Shown: positions 1 to 10,036, numbered from the stretch's first letter. The stretch: DNA of 64,000 bases from Paracoccus laeviglucosivorans (GCF_900182695.1 NZ_FXTK01000004.1:1-64000); one strand, 5' to 3'. Notes: generated by a model not told the origin, from the letters alone. Numbers and translations: made by a program.

Positions 1-717
1 CTTGCGGAATTCCGAGGGTTGCACGGCATTCAGCGCCTCGATCCCCTTGGGCGCGGCAGCAAGGATCGGCTTGACGCCTGCGCCTGCGAACAGGATCGGG
101 GCGACGCGCCGCGGAACCTGGCGGCGATGCGCCTTTGCCTCGGCCAGCTTGGCGCGTGCCATGCTGGCAAGCGTGGCCAGCGCTTCGGGCGAGGGATCCC
201 AAAGCCCCAGCGCCAAGCCCTGAAGTGCCGGCAGACCCGCCAGCCAATTGGCAATCCCCGCCCCTTCGGCCTGCGCCTGAATGGCGGGCGTCGCCGCCTT
301 CGGCCCATCATCAAGGGCCTCGGCGGCGAATAGCGCCAGCGGCACGGCAGTTGCCCGCACATATGCCGCGACGGCTTCCGGCCCGTCATGCGGCTCGCGC
401 GCCGTGTCGCGGCGGCGGGGTTCGGCCAGCGCGGCAAAAGCCGCGGCACGTGGACCCCAGGCCTCGGCCAAAGGCGTCAGCAATTCATGCGATTGCGGCT
501 TGCCCTGACCCAGATCCTCCAGCCGTTCGATCCACCATTGCAGCCGCATTTCTGCGATCAGCGGCTCGTTCGAGGCCAAGGGCGCGCGGGCAAGCTCAAG
601 GTTCAGCGCGTAAAGCGTCAGCAGCTTCGGCCGCGCATCTGCAGGGGCCAGCAGGCAGATGCCGAAGCGGTCGGGATCGTGTTCGCGCAAGGTGTCGGCG
701 CAAAGATCAAGGCTCAT
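1..717 (-). CDS. Squalene/phytoene synthase family protein (3' end cut by window)
   Basis: The frame opens with ATG at 717, overlapping the cimA stop as ATGA, and reads without a stop to the window edge (239 codons), so the C-terminus is missing. The protein begins [19 protein letters not shown] and carries LLTLYALNLELARAP followed by IAEMRLQWWIERL around residues 32-72. This is the usual opening of trans-isoprenyl diphosphate synthases of the squalene/phytoene synthase family. The classical DXXXD pair is not obvious in the part present, so it may be a divergent non-carotenoid member. The overlap implies co-transcription with cysS and cimA. The family call is by motif; the substrate is unknown. 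Confidence 0.7.
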   Translation of the reverse strand, partial: MSLDLCADTLREHDPDRFGICLLAPADARPKLLTLYALNLELARAPLASNEPLIAEMRLQWWIERLEDLGQGKPQSHELLTPLAEAWGPRAAAFAALAEPRRRDTAREPHDGPEAVAAYVRATAVPLALFAAEALDDGPKAATPAIQAQAEGAGIANWLAGLPALQGLALGLWDPSPEALATLASMARAKLAEAKAHRRQVPRRVAPILFAGAGVKPILAAAPKGIEALNAVQPSEFRK

Positions 718-2333
718 GCCGGGGTCACCTTGTCGCGGATCAGCTTCCAGCGGATCGCTTCGACCAGCGCCTCGAAACTGGCATCGACGATGTTCGGTGA
801 TACGCCCACGGTGGACCAGCGATGGCCCTGATGATCGGCGCTTTCGATATTGACGCGCGTGGTCGCCTCGACCCCCGCGCCGGTAATGCGGACGCGGAAA
901 TCGGTCAGGTGCATGTCGCTGATCGCCGTCTGATAAGGACCAAGATCCTTGGCCAGCGCCCGCCACAGCGCGTTGACCGGGCCCAGATCATCACCGTCCG
1001 GGCCGATGCTTTCGCTGACCGACAGCATCCGCTGCCCACCGATCTGCACCACGACCACCGCCTCGGACACCGAGATGCGGCGGCCGGCGGCATTCTTGCG
1101 CCGCTCGATCGTGACGCGGTAGCGGTCCACGTCGAAGAAATGCTGCATCCGGCCCAGTTCGGTCAGGGCCAGCAGCTCAAAGCTAGCCTGCGCGCCGTCA
1201 TAGGCATAGCCCGCCTCCTCGCGCATTTTCACCAGATCAAGGATGCGCGACAGGGCCGGGTCGTCACGTTCAACGGCAATCCCGGCCTCGGCCAGCCTGG
1301 CGCGCAGGTTCGACTGGCCCGCCTGGTTCGACATCGGGATGATGCGTTCATTGCCGACCACGCCGGGGTCGATATGTTCGTAGGTGGCGGGGTTTTTCAG
1401 GATCGCGCTGGCATGAAGCCCAGCCTTGTGGGCAAAGGCCGACGTCCCGGCATAGGGCGCAGCGCGGGACGGCGCTCGGTTCAGGATTTCGTCCAACCGG
1501 CGCGAGATGCGGGTCAGCCCCGCCAGCGCGTCGCGGGTCAGACCGATTTCCAGCGTCGAGGCATAGGGCTTTTTCAGCACCAGCGTCGGCAGCAGCGTCG
1601 TCAGGCTGGCATTGCCGCAGCGTTCGCCCAGACCGTTCAGCGTGCCCTGGATCTGGCGCGCGCCCGCATCCACAGCGGCCAGCGTGCAGGCGACCGCATT
1701 GCCGGTGTCATCATGGCAATGGATGCCCAGATGATCGCCCGGAATACCTGCCGCGATGACCGCCCGCGTCACTTGGCCCACGCGACCCGGCAAGGTGCCG
1801 CCATTGGTGTCGCACAGCACGATCCACCGCGCGCCCGCATCCAGCGCGGCCCGCAGGCAGGCAACGGCATAAGCCGAATCATCGGCATAGCCGTCAAAGA
1901 AATGCTCGGCATCAAACAGCGCCTCGCGGCCTGACGCGACCAGATGTGCGATCGAGGCGCGGATGTTTTCAAGGTTTTCGTCCAGCGTGATCCCCAGCGC
2001 CTCACGCACGTGAAAGGGATGGGTCTTGCCGACCAGACAGACCGAGGACGTGCCCGCATTCATCACCGCCGCCAGCACTTCGTCGTTTTCCGCCGACCGC
2101 CCGCTGCGCTTGGTCATGCCGAACGCCGTCATCGTGGCGCGGGTCGCGGGTGCGGTTGCGAAGAATTCGCTGTCCGTCGGATTGGCACCGGGCCATCCGC
2201 CTTCGATGTAATCGACACCAAGCTGGTCCAGCATCAGCGCAATCTCGACCTTTTCGGCGGCCGAAAACTGAACACCCTGCGTCTGCTGCCCGTCGCGCAG
2301 CGTCGTGTCATAGATATAAAGCCGTTCGGTCAC
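714..2333 (-). CDS. cimA: (R)-citramalate synthase
   Basis: A 539-residue DRE-TIM metallolyase. It should condense pyruvate and acetyl-CoA to citramalate, the first step of the threonine-independent route to isoleucine. The catalytic DTTLRDGQQ lies at residues 9-17, a [10 protein letters not shown] metal-binding segment near the middle of the barrel, and a LeuA-type dimerisation/regulatory domain occupies about the last 130 residues. Start is GTG, overlapping the cysS stop as GTGA. The stop overlaps the next ATG. The length fits CimA of the long alphaproteobacterial type and is longer than homocitrate synthase. A 2-isopropylmalate synthase is the main alternative but less likely on length and opening motif. 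Confidence 0.88.
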   Translation of the reverse strand: MTERLYIYDTTLRDGQQTQGVQFSAAEKVEIALMLDQLGVDYIEGGWPGANPTDSEFFATAPATRATMTAFGMTKRSGRSAENDEVLAAVMNAGTSSVCLVGKTHPFHVREALGITLDENLENIRASIAHLVASGREALFDAEHFFDGYADDSAYAVACLRAALDAGARWIVLCDTNGGTLPGRVGQVTRAVIAAGIPGDHLGIHCHDDTGNAVACTLAAVDAGARQIQGTLNGLGERCGNASLTTLLPTLVLKKPYASTLEIGLTRDALAGLTRISRRLDEILNRAPSRAAPYAGTSAFAHKAGLHASAILKNPATYEHIDPGVVGNERIIPMSNQAGQSNLRARLAEAGIAVERDDPALSRILDLVKMREEAGYAYDGAQASFELLALTELGRMQHFFDVDRYRVTIERRKNAAGRRISVSEAVVVVQIGGQRMLSVSESIGPDGDDLGPVNALWRALAKDLGPYQTAISDMHLTDFRVRITGAGVEATTRVNIESADHQGHRWSTVGVSPNIVDASFEALVEAIRWKLIRDKVTPA

Positions 2334-3751
2334 AGCAAAGCCCCCAGGGCGGCGGCATCAAGGCGCGGGCCCGCAAGCAATTCGATGCCGGTTTTCGACA
2401 TCCGCACCTCGACCCCGGCATCGGTCAACGCGGTTTTCAACGCGTCCACGCCGGAAAAGTCCTTGCTGGCCATCGCCGCCGCGCGCAGGTCAGTCAGCTT
2501 TGCAGTCAGGCTTTCCAGCGCATCCTTGACCGAGAAGTTCACATTCTCGATGCGGCCCAGATCGTGGCGCATCCAATCGCCCATATCCGGCAGCAACAGC
2601 CCCATGAACTGCGCCGAGGCCAGCAGCCGTGCCGGATCGTCCTTAAGGCTGTAAAGCACGGCGATCGCGCCTGCGGTGTTCAGGTCATCGGCCAATGCCT
2701 CGATCACGCGCGGATCGGGGGTCGAAGGTGTGACGCCCTTGGTCAGCACCCGCCAGTCCCACAAGGTATCCTCGGCGGTTTGCGCCTTGTCCGAGGTCCA
2801 GTCCATCGGCTTGCGGTAATGTGTGGACAGCAGGACAAACCGAATGACCTCTCCCGGAACGCGCTTTTCCAGAAGGTCGCGGACGGTGAAGAAATTGCCC
2901 AGCGATTTGGACATCTTCTTGCCTTCGACCTGCAGCATTTCATTATGCAGCCAGATACGGGCGAATTCGCCATGCGGATGGGCGCAGCAGCTTTGCGCGA
3001 TCTCATTCTCATGGTGCGGAAATTGCAGGTCGATGCCGCCCGCGTGGATGTCGAAACTGTCGCCCAGCAGTTCATGCGACATGGCCGAGCACTCGATATG
3101 CCAGCCGGGCCGCCCCCGGCCCCAAGGGCTGTCCCAGCCGGGAAGCTCGGCATCCGAGGGCTTCCACAGCACGAAATCCATCGGGTCTTCCTTGAAGGGC
3201 GCGACCTCGACCCGCGCACCCGCGATCATGTCATCGACCGAGCGGCCCGAAAGACGGCCGTATTCCGCGAAAGAGCGCACGCGGAACAGCACATGGCCGT
3301 CCTTCGCATAGGCATGGCCGCCGTCGATCAGGCTTTCGATCATCGCGATCATCTGCGGGATGTAGTCGGTGGCGCGCGGCTCATGGTCCGGGCGCAGCGC
3401 CCCCAGCGCATCCATGTCGGCGTGATACCAGGCGATCGTTTCGGCGGTGCGTTCGCGGATCAGATCCTCAAGCGAGCCGGGGACGCCTGCTTTCTGGCGC
3501 TGCAGGGCGGTCGCGTTGATCTTGTCATCGACATCGGTGAAATTGCGCACATAGGTCACGCGATCCGCGCCATAGACGTGGTGCAAAAGCCGCACCAGCA
3601 TGTCGATCACCACCACGGGACGGGCATTGCCCAGATGGGCGCGGTCATAGACCGTCGGGCCGCACAGATAGATGCGCAGGTTTTCGGGGTCGATGGGCTG
3701 GAAAACCTGTTTCCCGCGCGTCTTGGTATTCGTCAGTCTGATCTCGACCAT
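2330..3751 (-). CDS. cysS: Cysteinyl-tRNA synthetase
   Basis: Class I aminoacyl-tRNA synthetase of 473 residues that charges tRNA-Cys. HIGH appears as HLGN (residues 39-42), the zinc ligand Cys30 lies in [12 protein letters not shown], and KMSKS is intact as KKMSKSLGN around residue 275. An upstream ATG at 3787 exists, but MVEIRLTN at 3751 matches the family N-terminus and follows a GAGGGAA ribosome-binding site, so it is preferred. The gene ends in a 4-base GTGA overlap with cimA, so the two are translationally coupled. It is probably first in a cysS-cimA-synthase operon transcribed from the 167-bp divergent gap at 3752-3918. Confidence 0.95.
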   Translation of the reverse strand: MVEIRLTNTKTRGKQVFQPIDPENLRIYLCGPTVYDRAHLGNARPVVVIDMLVRLLHHVYGADRVTYVRNFTDVDDKINATALQRQKAGVPGSLEDLIRERTAETIAWYHADMDALGALRPDHEPRATDYIPQMIAMIESLIDGGHAYAKDGHVLFRVRSFAEYGRLSGRSVDDMIAGARVEVAPFKEDPMDFVLWKPSDAELPGWDSPWGRGRPGWHIECSAMSHELLGDSFDIHAGGIDLQFPHHENEIAQSCCAHPHGEFARIWLHNEMLQVEGKKMSKSLGNFFTVRDLLEKRVPGEVIRFVLLSTHYRKPMDWTSDKAQTAEDTLWDWRVLTKGVTPSTPDPRVIEALADDLNTAGAIAVLYSLKDDPARLLASAQFMGLLLPDMGDWMRHDLGRIENVNFSVKDALESLTAKLTDLRAAAMASKDFSGVDALKTALTDAGVEVRMSKTGIELLAGPRLDAAALGALL

Positions 3752-3918
3752 GGCTTCCCTCGGACTTTGCCCCTGATGCGGGCGCATTGGTCACGAAGGA
3801 ACGCCCGCCTGAATTTTCAGCCGGTAATGATGCAGCGGATGGTGGCGGCGTCGAACTTCATGCATCCGCCATAAACCATCGCCTTGCCTCTGCCAAGAGA
3901 CGCTGCAACAGTGATCGG

Positions 3919-4260
3919 ATGAGCCGTGAATTGGTCAATGAAATCTGCGCTGCACAGCCGGGGGCCGAATGGTCCGACCCGTGGGGTGGCGGGCATGATT
4001 GCTGGAAAGTCGGCGGCAAGATATTTGCCGTGATCGGAACGGTTGGCACGCATGTTTCAGTCAAGACCGACAGCGTGGAACTGGCCGCGTTGCTAATTGA
4101 AACCGGGGTCGCGGAACGCGCAGCCTATATGCATGGAAGCTGGGTCGCGCTGCCGCTGGATTCCGCGCCCGATGAATTGGCGCATCGGCTGCGTCACAGC
4201 TATCGTCTGATCCGCAGCGCCTTGCCGCGCAAGACGCAGGCCGGATTGCCGCCACTGTGA
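3919..4260 (+). CDS. MmcQ/YjbR family protein
   Basis: A 113-residue protein opening MSRELVNEICAAQPGAEWSDPWG, followed by HDCWKVGGKIFAVIG and a SWVALPLDS...DELAHRLRHSYRLI tail. That order (helix, GxxHxxWKVxGKxFA strand, basic C-terminal helix) is the MmcQ/YjbR CyaY-like fold, described as a double-wing DNA-binding fold of unknown physiological role. The open frame extends upstream to 3787, but the upstream part reads as noise, so the ATG at 3919 is chosen. It is divergent from cysS. The A-flanked hairpin after its stop may end transcription from both sides. Confidence 0.75.
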   Translation: MSRELVNEICAAQPGAEWSDPWGGGHDCWKVGGKIFAVIGTVGTHVSVKTDSVELAALLIETGVAERAAYMHGSWVALPLDSAPDELAHRLRHSYRLIRSALPRKTQAGLPPL

Positions 4261-4268
4261 TCGGGCAC

Positions 4269-4300
4269 GAAAAAGCCGACCCCGCATGACGCGGGATCGG
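4269..4300 (-). terminator. Rho-independent terminator
   Basis: CCGACCCCGC (4276-4285) pairs with GCGGGATCGG (4291-4300), one mismatch, loop ATGAC. The A-run at 4270-4274 gives a U-tract on the minus strand, so it terminates the secreted-protein gene at 4350-4808. It also lies directly after the MmcQ/YjbR stop. Confidence 0.75.
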
Positions 4301-4349
4301 CCCTTTGAGCCGGGCGGCGGTCCAGCCGCCCTGCCCCATGGAAAGCGGA

Positions 4350-4808
4350 TCAGGCCGGAACTTGCGTCGCAAGCTGCTGAAGCAGCGCGTCCATCTGTTT
4401 GCACAGCGCATCTTCGGTGGTCTGCTGTTCGGTCGCGGCATCAGCCAGCGAACGCTCGACCCCCATGGCCGAAACGGTGCCTTCCTTGCCCTTGGCTTCG
4501 GCAGCATCGCCCTTGGCGGTGTCGCCTGCGGGGATCATGGTCAGCAGCTTGGTCTGCGTCTCGACCGCTTTGCCGTCGATGAAGCCTTTGTCCTGGCAAT
4601 AGCTCAGGACGCCCAGCTGGTTGCGGGCGCTTTCATAGGCCGCGCCGCTGTCCTGCATGGCGGCGGCAGGAGCCTCGCCCTGGGCCTGAGCTTCGGCGGC
4701 GGGCGCTGCCGGGGCGGCAGGCGCAGCTTCCTGGGCAAAGGCGAAACCGGCGGTCAGCGTCGAGGCGGCGACGGCCAGTGCAGGAAGGATGGCGGAACGT
4801 GCGATCAT
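4350..4808 (-). CDS. Secreted Ala/Gln-rich protein of unknown function
   Basis: A 152-residue protein with a clear Sec signal peptide (about residues 1-25, ending GFAFA before QEAAPAA). A low-complexity Ala/Pro/Glu linker runs to about residue 50. The compact helical domain contains two cysteines (SYCQDKGF and DALCKQM), which could form a disulfide in the periplasm. The first codon follows an AGATCC segment with only a weak ribosome-binding site. I do not recognise a defined family; small periplasmic helical proteins like this are common in Paracoccus. It is a separate unit, 107 bp downstream of potA, with its own terminator. Confidence 0.65.
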   Translation of the reverse strand: MIARSAILPALAVAASTLTAGFAFAQEAAPAAPAAPAAEAQAQGEAPAAAMQDSGAAYESARNQLGVLSYCQDKGFIDGKAVETQTKLLTMIPAGDTAKGDAAEAKGKEGTVSAMGVERSLADAATEQQTTEDALCKQMDALLQQLATQVPA

Positions 4809-4915
4809 CTTGGATCTCCGTCTGTTGCAGTATGGACGGAAGGTGGCACGTCATGCGCGGCTCCGCAAATCGGCCACGGCAAGATTTTGCTGAATCATAC
4901 GGAAATCAGCGGAAA

Positions 4916-6067
4916 TCAGCGAAACAGGACCAAAGACCCCGGAGACCAGCTCACATTCGTGCGCGTGCCGACATCCTGCACCTCGCGACCAAAGACGTTG
5001 CGCATCGCGATGCGGACCGGACGCGCCCGTCCGTCCGCGCTGGCCGAACCGTCCAGCCGCACGTCGTAATAGGTCATGTCGCCATAATAGACGACCTCGT
5101 CGATGACACCCGCCGTCGCGCGGCTTTGCTGCGGCTGACCGGGGGCGACCAGCGACACGGCCTCGGGGCGGAAACCAACGGTCGGGCCTTCGTCGCCGGG
5201 ATCGGATTTGCTGACATTCGACATGGGAATCTCGACGCGGCCAAGGCCGGGCACGTCAACCTCGACCCCGCTTGCGGTTTCGCCCAGCACATGCGCGGGC
5301 AGGAAGTTCATCACGCCGATGAAATTCGCCACGCGACGGCTGGTCGGACGGGCATACAGCGCCTCGGGGCCGTCAAGCTGGGCGATCTGGCCATCGAACA
5401 TGACGGCAATGCGGTCGGACATGACCAGCGCCTCCTCCTGATCGTGGGTGACCAGAACGAAGGTGATGCCGACCTGACGCTGCAGCTTGATCAATTCAAC
5501 CTGCATCTGTTCGCGCATCTTGCGGTCCAGCGCCGATAGCGGCTCATCCAGCAGCAGCACCTTGGGTTTCAGGATCAGGGCGCGGGCCAAAGCGACCCGC
5601 TGGCGCTGGCCGCCCGACAGCGCATGGCTGGCACGGGCGCCGTAACCCTTAAGGCCGACCATGGCCAAGGCTTCCTCGACCGCCGCGGCCTTTTCGGCCT
5701 TGCTGCGCGGATCACGGCGCAGGCCGAAGCCCACGTTCTCGGCCACGGTCAGATGCGGAAAGATCGCATAAGACTGGAACACCATATTTGTCGGGCGGCG
5801 GTTTGCAGGCACATCCTGCATATCCTGCCCGTCGATCAGCACGACGCCCGAGGAAATATCCTCAAACCCAGCAATCGTGCGCAAAAGCGTGGTCTTGCCG
5901 CAACCCGAGGGGCCGAGCAGCGAGAAGAATTCGCTTTCCCGTATCGTCAGGTCGATGCCCCGCAGCGCGTGATAATCGCCGTAATATTTCTGCACGTTCC
6001 GACATTCGATCATCGGCTTTGCAGTGGCGGTGCGCGCGCGGTGTTCTGCGGTGCTGGTCGTCGTCAC
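4916..6067 (-). CDS. potA: Polyamine-type ABC transporter ATP-binding protein
   Basis: A 383-residue ATPase that would energise import through the two adjacent permeases. Walker A is GPSGCGKTT, the Q-loop lies in VFQSYAIFPHL, the signature is LSGGQRQRVALARAL and Walker B is VLLLDEPLSALD. A C-terminal TOBE region (GFRPEAVSLV...) typical of PotA/UgpC-type subunits follows. The open frame extends to 6364, but GTG at 6067, overlapping the permease stop as GTGA, fits the operon and the family N-terminus. The substrate is inferred from the permeases as putrescine/spermidine-like. No binding-protein gene is next to it. Confidence 0.88.
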   Translation of the reverse strand: MTTTSTAEHRARTATAKPMIECRNVQKYYGDYHALRGIDLTIRESEFFSLLGPSGCGKTTLLRTIAGFEDISSGVVLIDGQDMQDVPANRRPTNMVFQSYAIFPHLTVAENVGFGLRRDPRSKAEKAAAVEEALAMVGLKGYGARASHALSGGQRQRVALARALILKPKVLLLDEPLSALDRKMREQMQVELIKLQRQVGITFVLVTHDQEEALVMSDRIAVMFDGQIAQLDGPEALYARPTSRRVANFIGVMNFLPAHVLGETASGVEVDVPGLGRVEIPMSNVSKSDPGDEGPTVGFRPEAVSLVAPGQPQQSRATAGVIDEVVYYGDMTYYDVRLDGSASADGRARPVRIAMRNVFGREVQDVGTRTNVSWSPGSLVLFR

Positions 6068-6870
6068 AGGAAGCCTCCGGTATCCTTGGCGCCGGTCTTC
6101 GCGATACCGCGACGGCGGAAATATTCGGCAATGGTCAGCAGGATGATCGACATCACCACCAACACCGTCCCCAGTGCCATGATCATCGGGATCTGCTTGG
6201 GGAAACGCAGCTGGCTGAAGATATAGGTCGGCAGCGTCGGTTCGTTTCCGGCCAGGAAGAAAGCGATGATGAATTCGTCCAGGCTGATCGTAAAGCTCAT
6301 CAGCAGGGACGAGATGATGCCCGGCATGACCAGCGGCAGGATGACCAGCCGGAACGCGCTCCACTTCGTTTCGCCCAGATCATAGGCCGCTTCCTCAAGC
6401 GAACGGTCGAGCGAGTTGAAGGCCGTGGACAGGATCACCGTGGCATAGGGCATGCAGATCAGCGTATGGCCAAGGATCACCGTCAGGATGTTCAACTGCA
6501 CCCCGATCGACAGCAACACCACCAGAAGCGAGATCGAGACGATGATCTCGGGCAGGACCAGCGGCAGCATGATCAGGCCCATGATCGGACCCTTGCCCGG
6601 AAATTCGAACCGGGTCGAGGCGCGGGCCGCGAACACCCCCAGACAGGTCGCAAAGACCGAAGATGACACCGCGATGATCAACGAATTCGTCAGCGCGCGC
6701 CGCAACGAGGCATTCTCGAACATCTGGCCGAACCAGTCGGTCGTGAACCCTTTCAGCGGAAAGGCGATGATCGTGCCGGAATTGAACGCAAAGATCGGCA
6801 GCAGGATGATCGGCGCGTAAAGGAACAGCAGATAAAGGATCGCATAGATCCGCAGACCGCCGCCCTTCAT
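6064..6870 (-). CDS. potC: Polyamine-type ABC transporter permease (PotC-like)
   Basis: A 268-residue inner-membrane permease with about six transmembrane segments, starting with ILYLLFLYAPIILLPIFAFNSG. The cytoplasmic EAA loop reads SLEEAAYDLGETKWSAFRLVILPLVMPGI and docks the ATPase. NSG near the first periplasmic loop and the order potB-potC-potA match spermidine/putrescine importers. The start overlaps the preceding permease stop by 4 bases, and the stop overlaps the ATPase GTG. Related iron or 2-aminoethylphosphonate systems are possible alternatives. Confidence 0.87.
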   Translation of the reverse strand: MKGGGLRIYAILYLLFLYAPIILLPIFAFNSGTIIAFPLKGFTTDWFGQMFENASLRRALTNSLIIAVSSSVFATCLGVFAARASTRFEFPGKGPIMGLIMLPLVLPEIIVSISLLVVLLSIGVQLNILTVILGHTLICMPYATVILSTAFNSLDRSLEEAAYDLGETKWSAFRLVILPLVMPGIISSLLMSFTISLDEFIIAFFLAGNEPTLPTYIFSQLRFPKQIPMIMALGTVLVVMSIILLTIAEYFRRRGIAKTGAKDTGGFL

Positions 6871-7736
6871 TGCTTCACCCTCAGGAAGCGTCGGTTCAGC
6901 GCGACGAAGATCAGCGACATGATCGCCACGATCAGCATTGCGGTCACCGCCAGCGCCGAACCCATTGGCCGGTTATCCAGATCCAGCATCTGCGCCTGTA
7001 TCATATTGGCGATCATCGGGATCTTGCCCCCACCTATCAGGGCGGGCGTCACATAGTCCCCGATGGTCGGGATAAAGACGATCAGCGCCGCGGCGACCAC
7101 GCCCGGCATCGCCAAGGGCAACGTCACACGCCAGAATGTCATGATGCGGCTTTCACCCAGATCGCGCCCCGCTTCCAGCAACGAGCGGTCGATCTTTTCC
7201 AGCGCGATGAAGATCGGCAGGATCGCAAAGGGCGCATAGGCATGTGCCAGCGTGATGACCATCGAATTGACGTTATACAGGATGAAGGTCAGCGGCTGTT
7301 CGATGATGCCCAGCGATTTCAGCCCGGAATTGATCACACCATTATAGCCGAGGATCACCTTCCACAGGAAAACCCGGATCAGGTAGCTGGTCCAGAACGG
7401 TATGGTGATCAGGAAAAGCCACATCGACTTTTTCCTGGGATCGACCACGAAGCTTAGGAAATAGGCAACCGGGAAGGCCAGAACCACCGTCACCAGCGTG
7501 ACCAGCGCGGCCACGCCCAGCGAACGCAGCATGATCTTGTGAAAGATCGGGTCGCCCCAGACCGTGCGGTAATTGTCGAAGGTGAATTCGCGAATGACCG
7601 TCAGGTAGCCGTCCTTGAGAAAGGAATAGGCCAGGATCGTCAGCAATGGCGCGGCCATGACAAGGACCGCATACCCCAAGGGGGGTGCAATCAGGCCAAG
7701 CCCTTGCGTTTTCTGCGATCGGTTTCCTGATGCCAT
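6867..7736 (-). CDS. potB: Polyamine-type ABC transporter permease (PotB-like)
   Basis: A 289-residue permease and first gene of the transporter operon. Hydrophobic segments begin at about residue 14. ITIPFWTSYLIRVFLWKVILG and the EAA loop SLLEAGRDLGESRIMTFWRVTLPLAMPG are typical of PotB/PotH. The 143-bp gap upstream (7737-7879) should hold the operon promoter. A small GGAAAA/TTTTCC hairpin is visible there but no clear operator. Usually a periplasmic PotD/PotF gene precedes or follows this set; here it is absent. Confidence 0.87.
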   Translation of the reverse strand: MASGNRSQKTQGLGLIAPPLGYAVLVMAAPLLTILAYSFLKDGYLTVIREFTFDNYRTVWGDPIFHKIMLRSLGVAALVTLVTVVLAFPVAYFLSFVVDPRKKSMWLFLITIPFWTSYLIRVFLWKVILGYNGVINSGLKSLGIIEQPLTFILYNVNSMVITLAHAYAPFAILPIFIALEKIDRSLLEAGRDLGESRIMTFWRVTLPLAMPGVVAAALIVFIPTIGDYVTPALIGGGKIPMIANMIQAQMLDLDNRPMGSALAVTAMLIVAIMSLIFVALNRRFLRVKQ

Positions 7737-7879
7737 GCCGCCGCCCTTGCCGCCCAGTTATCCGGCCCGAATGTGCCTGCCCGTGTCAGGCCTAGTTTCC
7801 ACAAAGGGCCGAAAAGGAAAAGCAGTTTTCCGCGTATCCCGCCCTATGGCCGTCAATTTCTTTGCTATTGCGAAATCGG

Positions 7880-9340
7880 TTATTCGGCTGCCTCACTTGG
7901 TGGCGGCAGGCTGTCCGCATCATGATCCAGCGCAAGGCTTTTCTGCGTGCGCGCACCCAGTTCGCGCAGCATCTCGGCCTGCCGGATGACATTGCCCGAC
8001 CCGCGGGTCAGCCGGTCCATCGCCGTCGCATGGCTTTTCTGCGCCTTGTCCAGTGCGACCCCCACATCCTCGATTGATGAGACGAAGCCGTGCAACTTGT
8101 CATAAAGCTGGCCCGCGCGGGAAGCGATCTGCATGGCATTGCTTTCGCGCCGCTCGACCGTCCAGATGTGATCGACGGTGCGCAGGGTCAGCATCAACGT
8201 GGTCGGCGTCGCCAGCCCCACGCGGTTTTCCATCGCGAAACGGGCCAGATCGGGATCGACCCGCAGGGCTTCGGAAAACGCGCCTTCGACCGGGATGAAC
8301 ATCAGGACGTAATCCACCGAACCTTCGTCCAGCGCCTGATAGCCCTTGGCGGCAAGCTGCTGCACATGGCCGCGAACCGATTGCACGTGGCGGCGCAGCG
8401 CAGCTTCGCGCAGCACGCCGTCCTCAAGGTTCACCGCCTCCTCATAGGCGTTCAGCGACACCTTGCTGTCGATCACCAGCAGCTTGCGCTGGGGCATCTT
8501 GACGATCACGTCCGGGCGCCACAGCTTGCCATCGCCGTCGCGATGACTGGTCTGAGTCAGGTAATGCGTGCCCGAGATCAGGCCGGAATCCTCAAGAATA
8601 CGCTCAAGGATCATCTCTCCCCATGCGCCGCGCTTCTGGCTGTCGCCTTTCAGCGCGCGGGTCAGCGCCACCGCTTCCTGAGAGATCTGCTCGGATCTTT
8701 TGTGCAGATATTCGATCTGTTCCTTGAGCCGCGCGCGTTCTTCGTCGGTGGCCTTGTTGCGCGCCTGCAATTCGGTCTGGAACCGGTTCACCTGCTCGCG
8801 AAAGGGATTAAGCAATGCGTGCAACTGATCGCCATGCGCCTTTTGCATCTCGACGCCCTGCGACTTCAGCGTCTCATTCGCCATCAGTCGGAAATGGCCC
8901 GTCATCTCCTCGCGCAGTTCGCGCAGGGTGGCGATGTCGCGTTCAGCGGCCTCGCGGTCCTTTTCGGCCGCAAGGCGCGTTTCGGCCAGTTGGCGTTGGG
9001 TTGTGGACAGGGATTGCCGCTCCCGATGCAGCGCATCGGTCAGGCCGTCCCGTTCCTCCAGCAACTCCTGCATCCGCTGGGTGATCGACTCGGCCCGCGT
9101 CTCAAGCCGGCTGACGGCAAGCAACTGATCGCGCAGCTTGTGCGATTCGCCTTCAAGCTGCGCGCGCCAATCCGCCTCTCGCCCAGCGTGATCACCCCGC
9201 GCCAGTTCCTGCGAACGCCGTGTTCGCCACAGGGAAACAAGGCACAGCGCCAGCGCCAGCGCCAGCAGCCCGGCCAGAAGTTGCAGATTTCCCGCATCCC
9301 CAAGCCATGCCTGAATTTTTCCCGTCACGTCCTGCGGCAT
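7880..9340 (-). CDS. rmuC: RmuC family DNA recombination protein
   Basis: A 486-residue protein. It has an N-terminal membrane anchor (about 20-38, LLAGLLALALALCLVSLW), a long coiled coil rich in Glu/Arg/Gln to about residue 220, and then the RmuC nuclease-like domain. The domain includes QKRGAWGEMILERILEDSGL, WRPDVIVKMPQRKLLVIDSKVSLNAYE and VDYVLMFIPVEGAFSEAL. The GAWGE and D-x-K pattern is the RmuC hallmark. RmuC limits DNA inversion at short inverted repeats in E. coli. It is divergent from the FMN reductase across 141 bp and looks monocistronic. Confidence 0.9.
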   Translation of the reverse strand: MPQDVTGKIQAWLGDAGNLQLLAGLLALALALCLVSLWRTRRSQELARGDHAGREADWRAQLEGESHKLRDQLLAVSRLETRAESITQRMQELLEERDGLTDALHRERQSLSTTQRQLAETRLAAEKDREAAERDIATLRELREEMTGHFRLMANETLKSQGVEMQKAHGDQLHALLNPFREQVNRFQTELQARNKATDEERARLKEQIEYLHKRSEQISQEAVALTRALKGDSQKRGAWGEMILERILEDSGLISGTHYLTQTSHRDGDGKLWRPDVIVKMPQRKLLVIDSKVSLNAYEEAVNLEDGVLREAALRRHVQSVRGHVQQLAAKGYQALDEGSVDYVLMFIPVEGAFSEALRVDPDLARFAMENRVGLATPTTLMLTLRTVDHIWTVERRESNAMQIASRAGQLYDKLHGFVSSIEDVGVALDKAQKSHATAMDRLTRGSGNVIRQAEMLRELGARTQKSLALDHDADSLPPPSEAAE

Positions 9341-9481
9341 CCGGTTTTCCCGAGTTCTGACTGTTTTATGCTCTGCGCGCGACTGTTCACCTTTTACCCC
9401 GGAATTGCAAGCAAAAGCCCCCTTTGAAGCCGGGCATTATCTGCCTAGCTTTTTATCGAACGCGGTAATCAGGAGATGACC

Positions 9482-10030
9482 ATGACCAAGACCGTTGCGC
9501 TTCTCGTCGGCTCGCTTCGCAAGGATTCGATCAACCGCCGCCTTGCCAAGGCGCTGGAAAAGCTGGCCGAAGGCAAGCTGACCTTTACCGAGGTCAATAT
9601 CGGCGCACTGCCCCATTACAACGAGGATCTGTGGGAAAACGTCCCTGCCTCGGTCACCGAACTCAAGCAGACAGTCGAGGCCGCCGATGCGGTGCTGGTC
9701 GTCACGCCGGAATACAACCGCAGCTTTCCGGGCGTGATCAAGAACGCGATGGACTGGGCCAGCCGCCCCTATGGCAAGAATTCATGGTCGGGCAAGCCCG
9801 CTGCCGCGACCGGAACCTCGGGCGGCGCGATCGCCTCGGCTGTGGCGCAGTCGCATCTGAAAAGCGAGCTGCTGAACCAGAACATGGTCGTGATGCACCA
9901 GCCCGAAGCCTATGTGCAGTGGAAGGAGGAGGCATTCGCAGCAGATGGCAGCATCACAGACGAAAGCATCCGGAAGTTCCTGCAGGCATATGTCGATGCC
10001 TTTGCGCGGTTTGTCGAAAAGCACGGCTGA
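9482..10030 (+). CDS. NADPH-dependent FMN reductase
   Basis: A 182-residue flavodoxin-fold oxidoreductase. GSLRKDSINRRLAKAL near the N-terminus binds FMN phosphate. TPEYNRSFPGVIKNAMDWASRP is the family signature of the ChrR/YieF/azoreductase group, which reduces quinones, azo compounds or chromate with NAD(P)H. Two ATGs are available. The one at 9476 touches the AGGAG ribosome-binding site with no spacer, so the ATG at 9482 (7-base spacing) is the likely start. Its 3' end faces an unknown gene across a hairpin. Confidence 0.87.
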   Translation: MTKTVALLVGSLRKDSINRRLAKALEKLAEGKLTFTEVNIGALPHYNEDLWENVPASVTELKQTVEAADAVLVVTPEYNRSFPGVIKNAMDWASRPYGKNSWSGKPAAATGTSGGAIASAVAQSHLKSELLNQNMVVMHQPEAYVQWKEEAFAADGSITDESIRKFLQAYVDAFARFVEKHG

Positions 10031-10036
10031 CGGTCC

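Noticed and set aside
2150..3874. A 574-residue plus-strand frame across cimA/cysS
   Set aside because: Shadow of two confident minus-strand genes. No plausible protein features.
4900..4919. Tandem 10-bp repeat CGGAAATCAG x2
   Set aside because: Only two copies at the potA 3' end, where it overlaps the stop. Too short to call a functional element.
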